64,000 nucleotides of DNA from Haloplasma contractile SSD-17B. GTDB lineage: Bacteria > Bacillota_I > Bacilli_A > Haloplasmatales > Haloplasmataceae. The position numbers and the translations under genes are program-made. Location: positions 310,001-374,000 of the forward strand of contig NZ_AFNU02000001.1 in assembly GCF_000215935.2 (NCBI RefSeq), written 5' to 3'. Positions 35,486-44,778 of this stretch are shown here, one piece after another (position 1 is the stretch's first letter; each line of letters begins with the position of its first letter). The notes beneath the pieces are model-generated. The model did no database searches. It saw only the letters and a program-made list of their open reading frames with translations, and was not told where the DNA came from.

Positions 35486-38020
35486 ATGAAACAAAAGTTA
35501 ATTATTAGTTTATTATTTTTAGCTGTAGTTTTAGTAGGTTGTAACAACACAGAAGTAGATACAACCGATACTAATACAACAGAAGCATCTGAAGAAATAA
35601 CGGATGCTATATTTAAAGGGGTAGAAGATGTTACCATTACTGTAGATTCTACTTTCGATTCTATGAATGGCATTACGGCGGAAGATTATGATGGAACTGA
35701 TTTAACGGATTCTGTAACAATAGAAGGAACTGTTGATACAGCTACTGCTGGTGATTATGACTTAACATACAAAGTTACTGGAGCGAGTAACAATGAAGTA
35801 ACAACTACTCGTACTGTTATCGTTGAGACTAGTACACCGGTTATTACAGTAGTACCTGAAACAATTGAGATTTATGCAGGTGATGATCTAGATTTATTTA
35901 TAGGGGTTACAGTATCTGGATATAACAGTAATATGCAAGCTAGCATTAAAGATAATGGTGGATTTGATAAGAATACACCAGGTACATACACAATTACATA
36001 TGAGGCGACTGATTCAACTGGAAATTCAGCTACAGCTACTCGTAATGTGATTGTTAATGAAGCAATTGTTAATTATGTACTAGAAGTGCAATACGAATAT
36101 GATAGTAACTGGGGTTCTAAAACATTACCAATCAGCGGTGAAAATATAGTAAGAGCAGATGCTGATTATGATTTAGGAGATCCTACTCAAGTTACTTTAG
36201 TTATTAATGAATCAGATTCAGACATTACAGTAACAACTTCAGATATCTATGGTGAGGCAGCAATTATTGATGCACATGGTAAAGTAATTGAAGGTCGTGA
36301 TGGAGCTAATGGTAAATTAGTTAATAAAGATTACCCTTCTCGTACACAAAATGCCGGTCCATTAGACGCAAATGCCTATGGTGTTGATATGGTAGTTCCT
36401 GCAGGTGGATTCGTAATTGTTGCTCCTAATGAAGGTGGAAGTTTTGATGAAGATGGACGTTCATTTATTGTTAAAAATGTAATCTTTGAATATGGTAATG
36501 TTGTTTCGATTTATGCTGATGATGATAGCGAAATTTTAACAAACTATGTAGATCGTGCACCAACATTTAACTATTTTAAACCATTAGAAGTTGTAGAAGG
36601 AACTACTGCTGATCAAGTCGATGTTTTAGAAGGACTTGTAATCACTGATGATAACGGAACATTTGATCCAAGTGATGACATTGATATACCGCTAACTGAT
36701 GCAGTGGTAAGAGCTGATGCAAACTATGATCCGAATACATTAGCTGACTATACATGGAGTATTGCGGTAGTTGATTCAGAAGGAAATACGCGTGCAGTTA
36801 CAAGAACTGTTACAGTTATTCCGTCAACTCCTGATGCACCAACAATTGAAATTAATGGAAACAGAGTTAACTTCAATCCGAATGATTTAAATACAGACTT
36901 ACTAGAACCAACTCCTTGGAATACAGATGGTGTTGTTATTTATGACTCTAACTATACAGGTAATTTATCAGATGTAATCGTTAAATGGAGTGTAGTTACT
37001 GTTGTTGACGGGAATGGTACAATTATTGAAACTCGTGACGCATACGGTAATGAATTCAATGAAACAAATACTGATATTGATAATCCTGGAACTGCAGATG
37101 GATGGGACGCTCAAGATATGCTTGAAGGATTAACAGTCCCAGACGGTGGATATGTTGTAGTTTTCCTTAACGGATCTGATGCAAGACAATTTGGTTTAGA
37201 TAATGCAAGAGTGTATGGAAGAGAAGTAACCTTCTATTATCTATATCCAACAATCGTAGTTAACAATACAATCAGAGAAGTTGACTATGTAAATCCAGAT
37301 GTAATTAATAATGATGGAATCACTGCATTTACATCAGAATATACTGGTGATTTATCATCATTATCACTTGCTTGGAGTATTTTAGCAATATTAGATGAAA
37401 ACGGGGACGTAATTCTTTCAAGAGACTGGTCAAATCAATATGATGCAAACAATCCAAATGGAACCCCTGCAGAAGGATGGTCTGGTGGAGACATGCTAGC
37501 AGGAATCGAAATACCTGAAAATGGTGTATTACTAGTATTCCCTAACGACGGAGCAAACGGACCTGATTCTCCAAGAACTTTCGGTAAAGATCATTTACTT
37601 GGTTATGGAATCGATGCAGAAATTTTCTCACTAAATTACTACTCTTCTGTGACTGCAAGTGGTGAAACAATTAAAGCTGTTGTGAATCCAGCTACACCAG
37701 TAACAGGTGCAATGATTTTCACTTCAGAATATGGAGCAACAATAGACTTCTCATTAGGATGGGGTGTATTAGTTGTAGTAGGTGAAGATGGAAAAGTTGA
37801 TTTAGTACGTGATGCATTAAATGCAAAACAAATTGACGAATTGCACCCAGATGCTACCAATGCTTTAACTGATATTACATGGACATCTGGAGACTATACA
37901 AACGGAGTTGAAATTCCAGCAAATGGATATGTACTTGTATTCAATGGTACAGATGCAAGAGCGTATGGTTCTGGATTAAGAACATATGATTTAGTCGTTG
38001 ACATTAATATCGTAAAATAA
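35486..38020 (+). CDS. Surface lipoprotein with Ig-like domains and four repeat modules
   Basis: 844 residues, ATG behind GGAGGG. Lipobox LVGC (Cys about 19) and an acidic/Thr linker are followed by two DUF5011-like Ig domains (about 42-118 and 120-195). Four modules then follow with a shared pattern 'V(V/I)D.NG.VIE.RD ... IP..GYVVVF': signatures start near 257, 502, 632 and 760 and close near 303, 549, 675 and 809. A further DUF5011-like segment lies near 365-450. No catalytic motif is visible. The same module type occurs in the upstream GHL10 enzyme (both contain DGANGK), so the two probably recognise the same polymer or contact each other. Confidence 0.75.
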   Translation: MKQKLIISLLFLAVVLVGCNNTEVDTTDTNTTEASEEITDAIFKGVEDVTITVDSTFDSMNGITAEDYDGTDLTDSVTIEGTVDTATAGDYDLTYKVTGASNNEVTTTRTVIVETSTPVITVVPETIEIYAGDDLDLFIGVTVSGYNSNMQASIKDNGGFDKNTPGTYTITYEATDSTGNSATATRNVIVNEAIVNYVLEVQYEYDSNWGSKTLPISGENIVRADADYDLGDPTQVTLVINESDSDITVTTSDIYGEAAIIDAHGKVIEGRDGANGKLVNKDYPSRTQNAGPLDANAYGVDMVVPAGGFVIVAPNEGGSFDEDGRSFIVKNVIFEYGNVVSIYADDDSEILTNYVDRAPTFNYFKPLEVVEGTTADQVDVLEGLVITDDNGTFDPSDDIDIPLTDAVVRADANYDPNTLADYTWSIAVVDSEGNTRAVTRTVTVIPSTPDAPTIEINGNRVNFNPNDLNTDLLEPTPWNTDGVVIYDSNYTGNLSDVIVKWSVVTVVDGNGTIIETRDAYGNEFNETNTDIDNPGTADGWDAQDMLEGLTVPDGGYVVVFLNGSDARQFGLDNARVYGREVTFYYLYPTIVVNNTIREVDYVNPDVINNDGITAFTSEYTGDLSSLSLAWSILAILDENGDVILSRDWSNQYDANNPNGTPAEGWSGGDMLAGIEIPENGVLLVFPNDGANGPDSPRTFGKDHLLGYGIDAEIFSLNYYSSVTASGETIKAVVNPATPVTGAMIFTSEYGATIDFSLGWGVLVVVGEDGKVDLVRDALNAKQIDELHPDATNALTDITWTSGDYTNGVEIPANGYVLVFNGTDARAYGSGLRTYDLVVDINIVK

Positions 38021-38044
38021 AAATTTATAGTATAATATAACCTT

Positions 38045-38067
38045 AGGGAGGGAACATCCCCTCCCTT
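38045..38067 (+). terminator. Hairpin between the lipoprotein and NAGPA genes
   Basis: AGGGAGGG / CCCTCCCT around AACATC, followed by TTCATTTT. It may reduce rather than stop read-through. Confidence 0.6.
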
Positions 38068-38104
38068 CATTTTAAATTATAAGTCAAATACTTAGGTGAG
38101 ATTA

Positions 38105-39568
38105 ATGAGAATTTTTAAAATCTTTACTGTATTAGTACTTGTCATTAGTTTTAATCTATTAGGAGTGTCAGCATCTAATGAATTAACATTATCATTGGGT
38201 ACCATCAACAATATAGATGAAATAGAGCAGGATGGACTGACCTATAAATATATTGAATTAGAAGATGACAAAGCATATCAACAAAAAATCTTTTATGCAG
38301 ATTTTGAACCGGGTGAAAACAGTAATTATGAAATGGTTCTTCACCATATATACGATGATAATTATAATTTTACACTGTCTACCCTAAAAGAAATAGCAGA
38401 TGATTATGAAAATCAAACGGGAAAAAAAGTGTTTGCTGCAGTTAATGGAGATTTTTTTTCAATGGGAGCACCTGTTGACTATTACGCAGTAAATTCAGAT
38501 ATATTGAATGTAGGTCGCTACAGTTGGAAAAATAGCTTTGGTTTTAATAATCAGGGTGATACAGCAATTGGAAGACTAAATCAAACAAATGCAAAACTTA
38601 AAATTTACGTGGGCGAAGAAGTAAAAGAATTCTCAGTAGCTCGAATTAATGAAGAACCACAAGATGGTGAAATTGCTATATTCGAACCAAAACGGATTAC
38701 TGAGATGAACTTTACTAATACAGCAAAGTACATAATGAATTTAGACTCAAATCGTTCGACTGATTATTCTTATCCATTACGTGGGACTGCGTATCGGTTA
38801 ACAACTGGTGATATAACAACTGATGAATCACTGTCAATTAAAGCGAATCAGATTGGAATAGCGATTAAAGGAGATAATGAATTGTCTCAGTATTTTTATA
38901 ATCACTATACCTTTGGAACAAGAATTGAAGTAGTCAAAACTCCATCAGGCAACTATGATGGATTGAATTATGTGATTGGTGGTTATTCTGTATTAGCACA
39001 AAATGGCATTGTTTTACCTAATGGAGCGCATGAAGATAACGGTGGTGATTCCTATGCACCGCGAACATCAGTAGGAATAACACGGGACGGCAAATTTTTC
39101 ATAAATGTAATTGATGGAAGACAATCTGGTTATAGTACAGGAATAACAGTAGAACAACAAGGTCAATTAGTTTATGATTTAGGTGCTGATACAGCACTTG
39201 AACTTGATGGTGGTGGCTCATCTACTTTTCTATTGAGACAGGATGATGAGTTACAACTAATGAACCAGCCATCTGATGGTACGATGCGGAACGTAGTAAA
39301 TGCGGTGCTCATTGTAGAAAAAGAAACGATAGATGATGGTAATAGTGACGATTCGCAAGACCAATCAAACGGCGATTCTACAGGTGAAGATACAACTGAC
39401 AATAGCGATGATGAAAATAACAATGATACAACAGATGATGATATTAATAACATAGGTGATAATGAAGAAGGTTCAACTAATACTAAGAATATGGTATATG
39501 TAGGTGTTATACTAGGTGTGTTATTACTTGGTATAACAACAATTAGTATTATTAAAAAAATAAGATAG
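38105..39568 (+). CDS. Phosphodiester glycosidase (NAGPA family), membrane anchored
   Basis: 487 residues from ATG 38105 (AGGTGA at 38094-38099; the GTG at 38096 is within it). Signal peptide to about 24 (GVSAS), NAGPA/PF09992 domain about 85-395 with VFAAVNGDFFSMGAPVDYY, APRTSVGITRDGKFFI and the C-terminal LELDGGGSSTFLL. Then come an Asp/Ser/Thr/Asn-rich linker of about 60 residues and a C-terminal membrane helix with Lys/Arg end. The family is named after the human enzyme that removes GlcNAc from GlcNAc-1-phospho-6-mannose; bacterial members act on phosphodiester-linked glycans such as wall polymers. Anchor design is the same as in the GHL10 enzyme. Confidence 0.88.
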   Translation: MRIFKIFTVLVLVISFNLLGVSASNELTLSLGTINNIDEIEQDGLTYKYIELEDDKAYQQKIFYADFEPGENSNYEMVLHHIYDDNYNFTLSTLKEIADDYENQTGKKVFAAVNGDFFSMGAPVDYYAVNSDILNVGRYSWKNSFGFNNQGDTAIGRLNQTNAKLKIYVGEEVKEFSVARINEEPQDGEIAIFEPKRITEMNFTNTAKYIMNLDSNRSTDYSYPLRGTAYRLTTGDITTDESLSIKANQIGIAIKGDNELSQYFYNHYTFGTRIEVVKTPSGNYDGLNYVIGGYSVLAQNGIVLPNGAHEDNGGDSYAPRTSVGITRDGKFFINVIDGRQSGYSTGITVEQQGQLVYDLGADTALELDGGGSSTFLLRQDDELQLMNQPSDGTMRNVVNAVLIVEKETIDDGNSDDSQDQSNGDSTGEDTTDNSDDENNNDTTDDDINNIGDNEEGSTNTKNMVYVGVILGVLLLGITTISIIKKIR

Positions 39569-39592
39569 GTAAAAACGGAAGGAGTTTTTAAT

Positions 39593-41122
39593 ATGGTAAA
39601 AAAGTTATTCGTTACTTTTAGTGTTTTTATAAGTGTTACACTACTAGCTGCTTGTGGTAGTGGTAATGATTCAACTGTTGGAGAGGATACTTGTCCTGTA
39701 TATGATGTGAGTGAATATTTAAATGTTGACTTAGATAGTAAACCAACAATTGATTTCTTAGGACCGTATGCTGATTATGATCCGGCTAAAGATCCTACAG
39801 CTGATGTAGTAGAAGAGGTCACCGGTTATGAAGTAAATTATAAACGACTACCATCTACAAACGCAGAACAGACCTTAAATACTCAGCTTGGTACTGGGGA
39901 ACAATATCATGCAGTTAAGGTAACTAGAAACCAGTACGAAAATCTAGTAAAACAATGTGCATTACTAGATATATCTGACTACTTAGACCAGTACGGAGAA
40001 AATATTAAAAATGCAATCTCTGAAGAATCTTGGTCAGTAGTTGAATATGGTGATGGAATTTATGGTGTACCTGAGCGTTCATCTTCAGATAATATTAATA
40101 GTACAATTGCATTTAGACAAGATTGGTTAGATGCTCTTGATTTAGAAGTGCCTGAGACTCCTGAAGAGCTAAAAGCAGTACTTCAAGCATTTAAAGATGA
40201 ATATGGACAAAACGATCCATCATTTGCACCATTAACGCTTCAAAAATCAGATATTGTCATTTATGCAATTTCTTCTGCATTTGGTATCTATACTGAATGG
40301 AAAGAAATTGATGGGGAATTATATCATCAAACTGAATTAGAAGCAATGCAAGAATACCTAGACTTTATGATTGAACTCGAGAAAGATGGATTATTAGATG
40401 TTGCAGTTCCTACTAATGATAATGCAAAAGCTGAACAGAAATTTACACAAGGTAGAGCTGGAGCGATCGTTACATATTGGTGGCGTGTACCATCATTAGT
40501 TGATGGATTAGAATCATCTGCAGAGATTGGTGCTGAATTATCCTATGCTGAACCATTAAAAGATGAAGAAGGTAATCGCGGAATCTTACGCTCAACTGGT
40601 GTCAACTATGTGACTGTAATTCCAGTTCATATGGCTGAACAAGCTGCATATGCAATTGATTGGATGGATAAAAAGTTAGTTGAAGAGAATTTCAAGAAGA
40701 TTGTAATTGGTTCTGAAGATGTACATCACATTATAGATCGTGAAGGTAACTATTTACCAGGTAATAAGTTCGATGAAAAAAACAATTCAGATTACTTTAT
40801 AACAGGGTCTTATGAACCGAAATATGATGAATTTTGGTTAGCACGTGTTCATAAGAATGAAGATATGTATAATGCTTGGTATGCTTTGAACGAAAAAGCG
40901 GATGAATACGGCAAGTACGAACCATTAGCATTTGCACCAGCACTCCCTGTTACATCAGATAAAAAACACAGTTTGGCTGTTAAACAGACAGATCAATTTA
41001 TCAATATGATTTTTACTGATAATTCAATTGATTCATATGATAACTTCTTAAATGATTGGAAACAATCAGGTGGAGAAGCAACACACGAAGAAGTTAATGA
41101 TTGGTATGATAATAAGAATTAA
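39593..41122 (+). CDS. ABC importer solute-binding lipoprotein (LplA/YtcQ type)
   Basis: 509 residues, ATG behind GGAAGGAG. Lipobox LLAAC (Cys about 21). Family 1 extracellular binding protein of the large LplA/YtcQ type that serves CUT1 importers for oligosaccharides; IAFRQDWLDALDLEVPETPE and FTQGRAGAIVTYWWR are typical. It would hand oligosaccharides to the two permeases encoded downstream. A stable hairpin separates it from the permease genes, which may give higher expression of the binding protein. Confidence 0.9.
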   Translation: MVKKLFVTFSVFISVTLLAACGSGNDSTVGEDTCPVYDVSEYLNVDLDSKPTIDFLGPYADYDPAKDPTADVVEEVTGYEVNYKRLPSTNAEQTLNTQLGTGEQYHAVKVTRNQYENLVKQCALLDISDYLDQYGENIKNAISEESWSVVEYGDGIYGVPERSSSDNINSTIAFRQDWLDALDLEVPETPEELKAVLQAFKDEYGQNDPSFAPLTLQKSDIVIYAISSAFGIYTEWKEIDGELYHQTELEAMQEYLDFMIELEKDGLLDVAVPTNDNAKAEQKFTQGRAGAIVTYWWRVPSLVDGLESSAEIGAELSYAEPLKDEEGNRGILRSTGVNYVTVIPVHMAEQAAYAIDWMDKKLVEENFKKIVIGSEDVHHIIDREGNYLPGNKFDEKNNSDYFITGSYEPKYDEFWLARVHKNEDMYNAWYALNEKADEYGKYEPLAFAPALPVTSDKKHSLAVKQTDQFINMIFTDNSIDSYDNFLNDWKQSGGEATHEEVNDWYDNKN

Positions 41123-41140
41123 AGAAAATACATAAAAAAA

Positions 41141-41170
41141 ATATAAGGGGAATATTTATTCCCCTTATAT
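41141..41170 (+). terminator. Hairpin between binding protein and permease genes
   Basis: TATAAGGGGAATA / TATTCCCCTTATA with a short TTTAT loop and AT-rich downstream sequence. Probably a partial terminator or 3' stabiliser. Confidence 0.65.
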
Positions 41171-41213
41171 AATTAGTCAATCTATACGGCATTTAGGTAA
41201 GGTAGTGATAAAA

Positions 41214-41822
41214 ATGGATTTTGAAGGATTTAACCGATCTATTGTAATTCGATCATCCTATTTTGTAACGAAAATGTTACTTCTAAATACTATTCTAATA
41301 GTCTTTTCTTTTTTAAGTTTTGGTCTATTACTAATCCCTATTACAGTGGGTATCTTTACGCTGTATAGAAAAATGATTATGAAAGAACCCTATTATTTTT
41401 GGACAGATTTATATCATGGAATAAAAAATAATTTAAAGGTTTCACTTCCACTCTCAGTAGTATTTATGTTTTTAGGTTACTTATTATGGTTTAATATCAA
41501 TAACTTAAATGCATTTACAGGTAATAGTGTTTTTACAGTTATATTTACAGCAATAGTGGCTTATGGAATGTTCTTATTATGGATTTACGGATCCGCTATC
41601 ATATCAAGGTTTGACGTTCGATTATTAAGAACAATTAATTTTTCATTTCTAATAGGAAACGCTCATATATTTAACACAATATGCATGATCCTCTTTTTAT
41701 TCATTTTAATCTATATTTTTAACTACATTAGTATTTTATTAATATTCATAGTAATATCACTTTATCTGTATATAATTAGTTTTATTTTATTTAGAATTTT
41801 AAAACTTTATGAACCAAAGTAA
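41214..41822 (+). CDS. YesL/DUF624 membrane protein
   Basis: 202 residues from ATG 41214 (AAGGTAGTGA upstream). About five hydrophobic helices; N-terminal LLNTILIVFSFLSFGLLLIP, then VGIFTLYRKMIM and a central DLYHGIKNNLK. This matches DUF624 proteins such as B. subtilis YesL, which are often encoded beside CUT1 sugar importers. Their role is unknown; a part in importer assembly has been suggested by context only. The 3' end lies 19 bases before the next start. Confidence 0.75.
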   Translation: MDFEGFNRSIVIRSSYFVTKMLLLNTILIVFSFLSFGLLLIPITVGIFTLYRKMIMKEPYYFWTDLYHGIKNNLKVSLPLSVVFMFLGYLLWFNINNLNAFTGNSVFTVIFTAIVAYGMFLLWIYGSAIISRFDVRLLRTINFSFLIGNAHIFNTICMILFLFILIYIFNYISILLIFIVISLYLYIISFILFRILKLYEPK

Positions 41823-41841
41823 TGTGTTAGGAGGAGAAAGA

Positions 41842-42831
41842 ATGGAACAAATGAATGTAAAGCAAAATGGAGAATATGATAACAATCAATCAAAAAAGGC
41901 AAAACGAAAGACTGGGTTTAGAAAGTACCTTGACTTATATCCATTCTTAATTCCAGCTATGATATTTGCGTTAATATTTGCATATATCCCTATGGCGGGT
42001 ATATCAATAGCATTTAAAGATTATAAATTATTTTATGGTCTTGGAGATCCTATTTTAGCGTTTAAATTAAGTAGATGGGTTGGACTTGAGCATTTTATTA
42101 CTCTTTTTAATTCAGAGAAATTTTTTGAAGTATTAACAAATACGTTGATTATAAGTGTTTATAAAATCGTATTTTTATTCCCGATACCAGTCGTTATTGC
42201 GATTCTTATAACGGAAGCAAAGAACAAATTATTTAACAGAAGTATACAAACAGTTATGTATTTACCACACTTTATCTCATGGGCAGTTGTAGCTGGACTA
42301 TTTATGACATTTTTAGCACCATTTGGTTCTGTTAATAACTTTTTAATAAAAATTGGATTAATGAGTTCTGATAATCCAATTAAATGGTTTCAAGATACAG
42401 GTGTTTTTAGAGGCGTGCTAGTAGCTTCTGCAGGTTGGAAAGAAATTGGATGGAGTGCGATTGTTTATATAGCAGCCATTACAGCCATAAATCCAACGTT
42501 ATATGAAGCAGCTAAAATCGATGGAGCAAGTAAGTTGCAACAAATCTGGCATATAACGATTCCAGGTATTACGTCTACGATGGCAGTGCTATTTGTTATC
42601 CGATTAGGTTATCTTATGGAAGCAGGATTTGAACAAATCATCGTGATGTATAACTCAACAGTTTATGAAGTTGCTGATATTATTGGTACTTATGTCTATC
42701 GTGAAGGTTTAGGTGGCGGTGAATATAGTTTTACGACTGCAGTAGGACTATTTAACTCAGTTGTTGCCCTAGTACTTGTACTATCAGGAAACTATTTAAT
42801 GAGAAAATACTTTGACAAAGGTATTTGGTAA
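41842..42831 (+). CDS. ABC importer permease, LplB type
   Basis: 329 residues from ATG 41842 (AGGAGGAG at 41829-41836); the in-frame ATG at 41809 lies in the previous gene. Six membrane helices; the EAA loop reads EAAKIDGASKLQQIWHITIP, which contacts the ATPase. It starts with a charged cytosolic tail, then DLYPFLIPAMIFALIFAYIP. It is one half of the heterodimeric CUT1 channel together with the next gene. Confidence 0.92.
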   Translation: MEQMNVKQNGEYDNNQSKKAKRKTGFRKYLDLYPFLIPAMIFALIFAYIPMAGISIAFKDYKLFYGLGDPILAFKLSRWVGLEHFITLFNSEKFFEVLTNTLIISVYKIVFLFPIPVVIAILITEAKNKLFNRSIQTVMYLPHFISWAVVAGLFMTFLAPFGSVNNFLIKIGLMSSDNPIKWFQDTGVFRGVLVASAGWKEIGWSAIVYIAAITAINPTLYEAAKIDGASKLQQIWHITIPGITSTMAVLFVIRLGYLMEAGFEQIIVMYNSTVYEVADIIGTYVYREGLGGGEYSFTTAVGLFNSVVALVLVLSGNYLMRKYFDKGIW

Positions 42832-42851
42832 TTTTACAGGAGGTGTCAAGG

Positions 42852-43754
42852 ATGGAACAAACAATTAAACAATCAAACAATAAAATTAAACCGTCATCAA
42901 GAATTTCTAAAGATGAGAAAATATTTTCAATTATAAACTATACTGTATTAATCTTATTTGGGCTTGCGTGCTTATACCCATTTTTAAATGTTATTGCTGT
43001 TTCATTTTCAGAACCAGGAAAAGTTATTAGTGGGCAAGTATCGTTATTCCCAAAAGGATTCAACTTTGTTGGCTATAAATATGTATTTAAAAACGAACAA
43101 TTCTTTCAATCTTTAAAGATATCTATACTTGTTACTACGCTTGGTACACTTATATCAGTGATGGTAATGACGTTAGCCGCTTATCCGCTATCGAAAAAAG
43201 ACTTACCAGGACGAAAAGGAATAATGGTATTTTTCATTATCGTTATGCTTTTTAGTGGAGGAATTATTCCAAACTTCTTATTAGTAAAGGAAATAGGTTT
43301 ATTAAATACTACACCAGCATTAATATTTCCTTCAGTTGTACAGGTGTTTCATCTATTATTACTGAAAAACTATTTTGAAGGCTTACCAAAAGAATTAGAA
43401 GAATCAGCTAAAATCGATGGAGCAAGTAACATGCAAATTCTATTTAGAATCATTGCGCCTATCTCGATACCAGTCATTGCTACTGTGTCGCTATTTACTG
43501 CTGTTATTTATTGGAATAACTACTTTAATGCAATGTTATATACACCTACAAATGAATCTGTCTGGCCATTACCATTCTTTATTTATAACTATTTAAATAG
43601 TCAACCAGATATCTTAAATCAAGAACAGCAATTGTATCGAGAAGTAATTAAAGCCGCTACTGTAATATCGTCTACTATTCCAATTTTACTAGTGTACCCG
43701 TTTATGCAACGTTTCTTCGTCAAAGGAGTAGTAGTTGGATCGGTAAAAGGATAA
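42852..43754 (+). CDS. ABC importer permease, YtcP/LplC type
   Basis: 300 residues from ATG 42852 (AGGAGGTG upstream). Six membrane helices, EAA loop ESAKIDGASNMQILFRIIAP, and the conserved MVMTLAAYPLSKKDLPGRK. It pairs with the preceding permease; together with the binding lipoprotein they form an oligosaccharide importer. No ATP-binding subunit is encoded nearby, so a shared MsmX-type ATPase encoded elsewhere is probably used, as in Bacillus. Confidence 0.92.
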   Translation: MEQTIKQSNNKIKPSSRISKDEKIFSIINYTVLILFGLACLYPFLNVIAVSFSEPGKVISGQVSLFPKGFNFVGYKYVFKNEQFFQSLKISILVTTLGTLISVMVMTLAAYPLSKKDLPGRKGIMVFFIIVMLFSGGIIPNFLLVKEIGLLNTTPALIFPSVVQVFHLLLLKNYFEGLPKELEESAKIDGASNMQILFRIIAPISIPVIATVSLFTAVIYWNNYFNAMLYTPTNESVWPLPFFIYNYLNSQPDILNQEQQLYREVIKAATVISSTIPILLVYPFMQRFFVKGVVVGSVKG

Positions 43755-43803
43755 TTTGGTTATAGACTGTTATAGTCTTAAATTAGAATGTATACAGAAA
43801 TCC

Positions 43804-43822
43804 AGATTTAACTAGTTAATCT
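43804..43822 (+). promoter_or_regulatory. Palindrome upstream of the ROK/GH38 genes
   Basis: AGATTTAACTAGTTAATCT, with the perfect core TTAACTAGTTAA at 43808-43819, next to TACAAT elements at 43822 and 43833. Possible operator in the 109-base gap after the permease genes. Confidence 0.35.
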
Positions 43823-43863
43823 ACAATATAAATACAATAAAGGTTCAAAGAGGTGTATGAAAT

Positions 43864-44763
43864 ATGACCCAAGTCATAGGAATTGATATAGGAGGCACTG
43901 AAATTAAAGGTGCTGTTCTGAGTTTAGACGGAACGATTTTATATGAAAGTAGAGTCAAAACGGATACTCGTTTAGGCAGAGACAGTATCTTAAATGGCTT
44001 AAACCAACTAATAGAAGAATTTCTATTTAGATATGATTCAGTTGTTTCTATTGGAATCGGGTCTGCAGGTCGAATTAATGTAGCAGAGGGAACTGTTGCC
44101 TTTGCTACAGATAATTTACCTGGCTGGAATGGTTTTCATTTAAAAGAATACATTGAAAATCAGTTTAACTTGCCTGTCGCTGTTGAGAATGATGCTAACG
44201 TAGCATTAATAGGTGAAGCTTATAAAGGTGTGGGGAAGCTATACAATGATATAGTGATGCTAACATTAGGTACTGGAGTAGGCGGAGCCAATATAGTTAA
44301 TGGAAAAATTCAAAATGGAAAAGACTATCATGCAGGTGAGTGGGGACATGTTGTCTTATATCCAAACGGTAGAATATGTAACTGTGGGCAGAAAGGATGT
44401 ATTGAACAATACCTATCTGGAACCGCACTTGTTCGCCGTATAAATGAGTTAGGCTATAATATTGGGCATGGAAGTGAAATTTTTAAATTAATTGAACGTG
44501 GAAATAAAGACGTAAGTAACGCTTTAAACGAGTATATAGATGATTTAATAATTGTACTACATAATATTTCTTTAAGCATTAATCCTGAATTAATCATTAT
44601 AGGAGGCGGAGTGGTACATTCTCGTAACTACTGGTGGCCTATTTTAGAAAACAAGCTTAAAGAAAATGACCAGATTAAATGTCTTGTACAACCAGCTAAA
44701 TTAGAAAATACTGCTGGTATAATAGGTGCAGGAAAAATTGCACTAAACGTATTAGAAAAGTAG
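43864..44763 (+). CDS. ROK-family glucokinase/sugar kinase
   Basis: 299 residues, ATG behind AGAGGTG. ATP site VIGIDIGGTEIKGAVLS, catalytic VENDANVALIGEAYKG, LTLGTGVGGA, and the ROK zinc cluster CNCGQKGCIEQYLSG. No N-terminal HTH, so a kinase rather than a NagC/XylR repressor. Likely phosphorylates glucose, mannose or N-acetyl-hexosamine released in the cytosol. It is 15 bases upstream of the GH38 gene; the same ROK-GH38 pairing is known from the Streptococcus pneumoniae N-glycan locus, which suggests mannose use. Confidence 0.88.
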   Translation: MTQVIGIDIGGTEIKGAVLSLDGTILYESRVKTDTRLGRDSILNGLNQLIEEFLFRYDSVVSIGIGSAGRINVAEGTVAFATDNLPGWNGFHLKEYIENQFNLPVAVENDANVALIGEAYKGVGKLYNDIVMLTLGTGVGGANIVNGKIQNGKDYHAGEWGHVVLYPNGRICNCGQKGCIEQYLSGTALVRRINELGYNIGHGSEIFKLIERGNKDVSNALNEYIDDLIIVLHNISLSINPELIIIGGGVVHSRNYWWPILENKLKENDQIKCLVQPAKLENTAGIIGAGKIALNVLEK

Positions 44764-44778
44764 AGGTGAATAATAAAC

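Noticed and set aside
31590-39568. Sortase LPXTG anchors on the surface enzymes
   Set aside because: C-termini have membrane helices with basic ends but no LPXTG-like motif before them.
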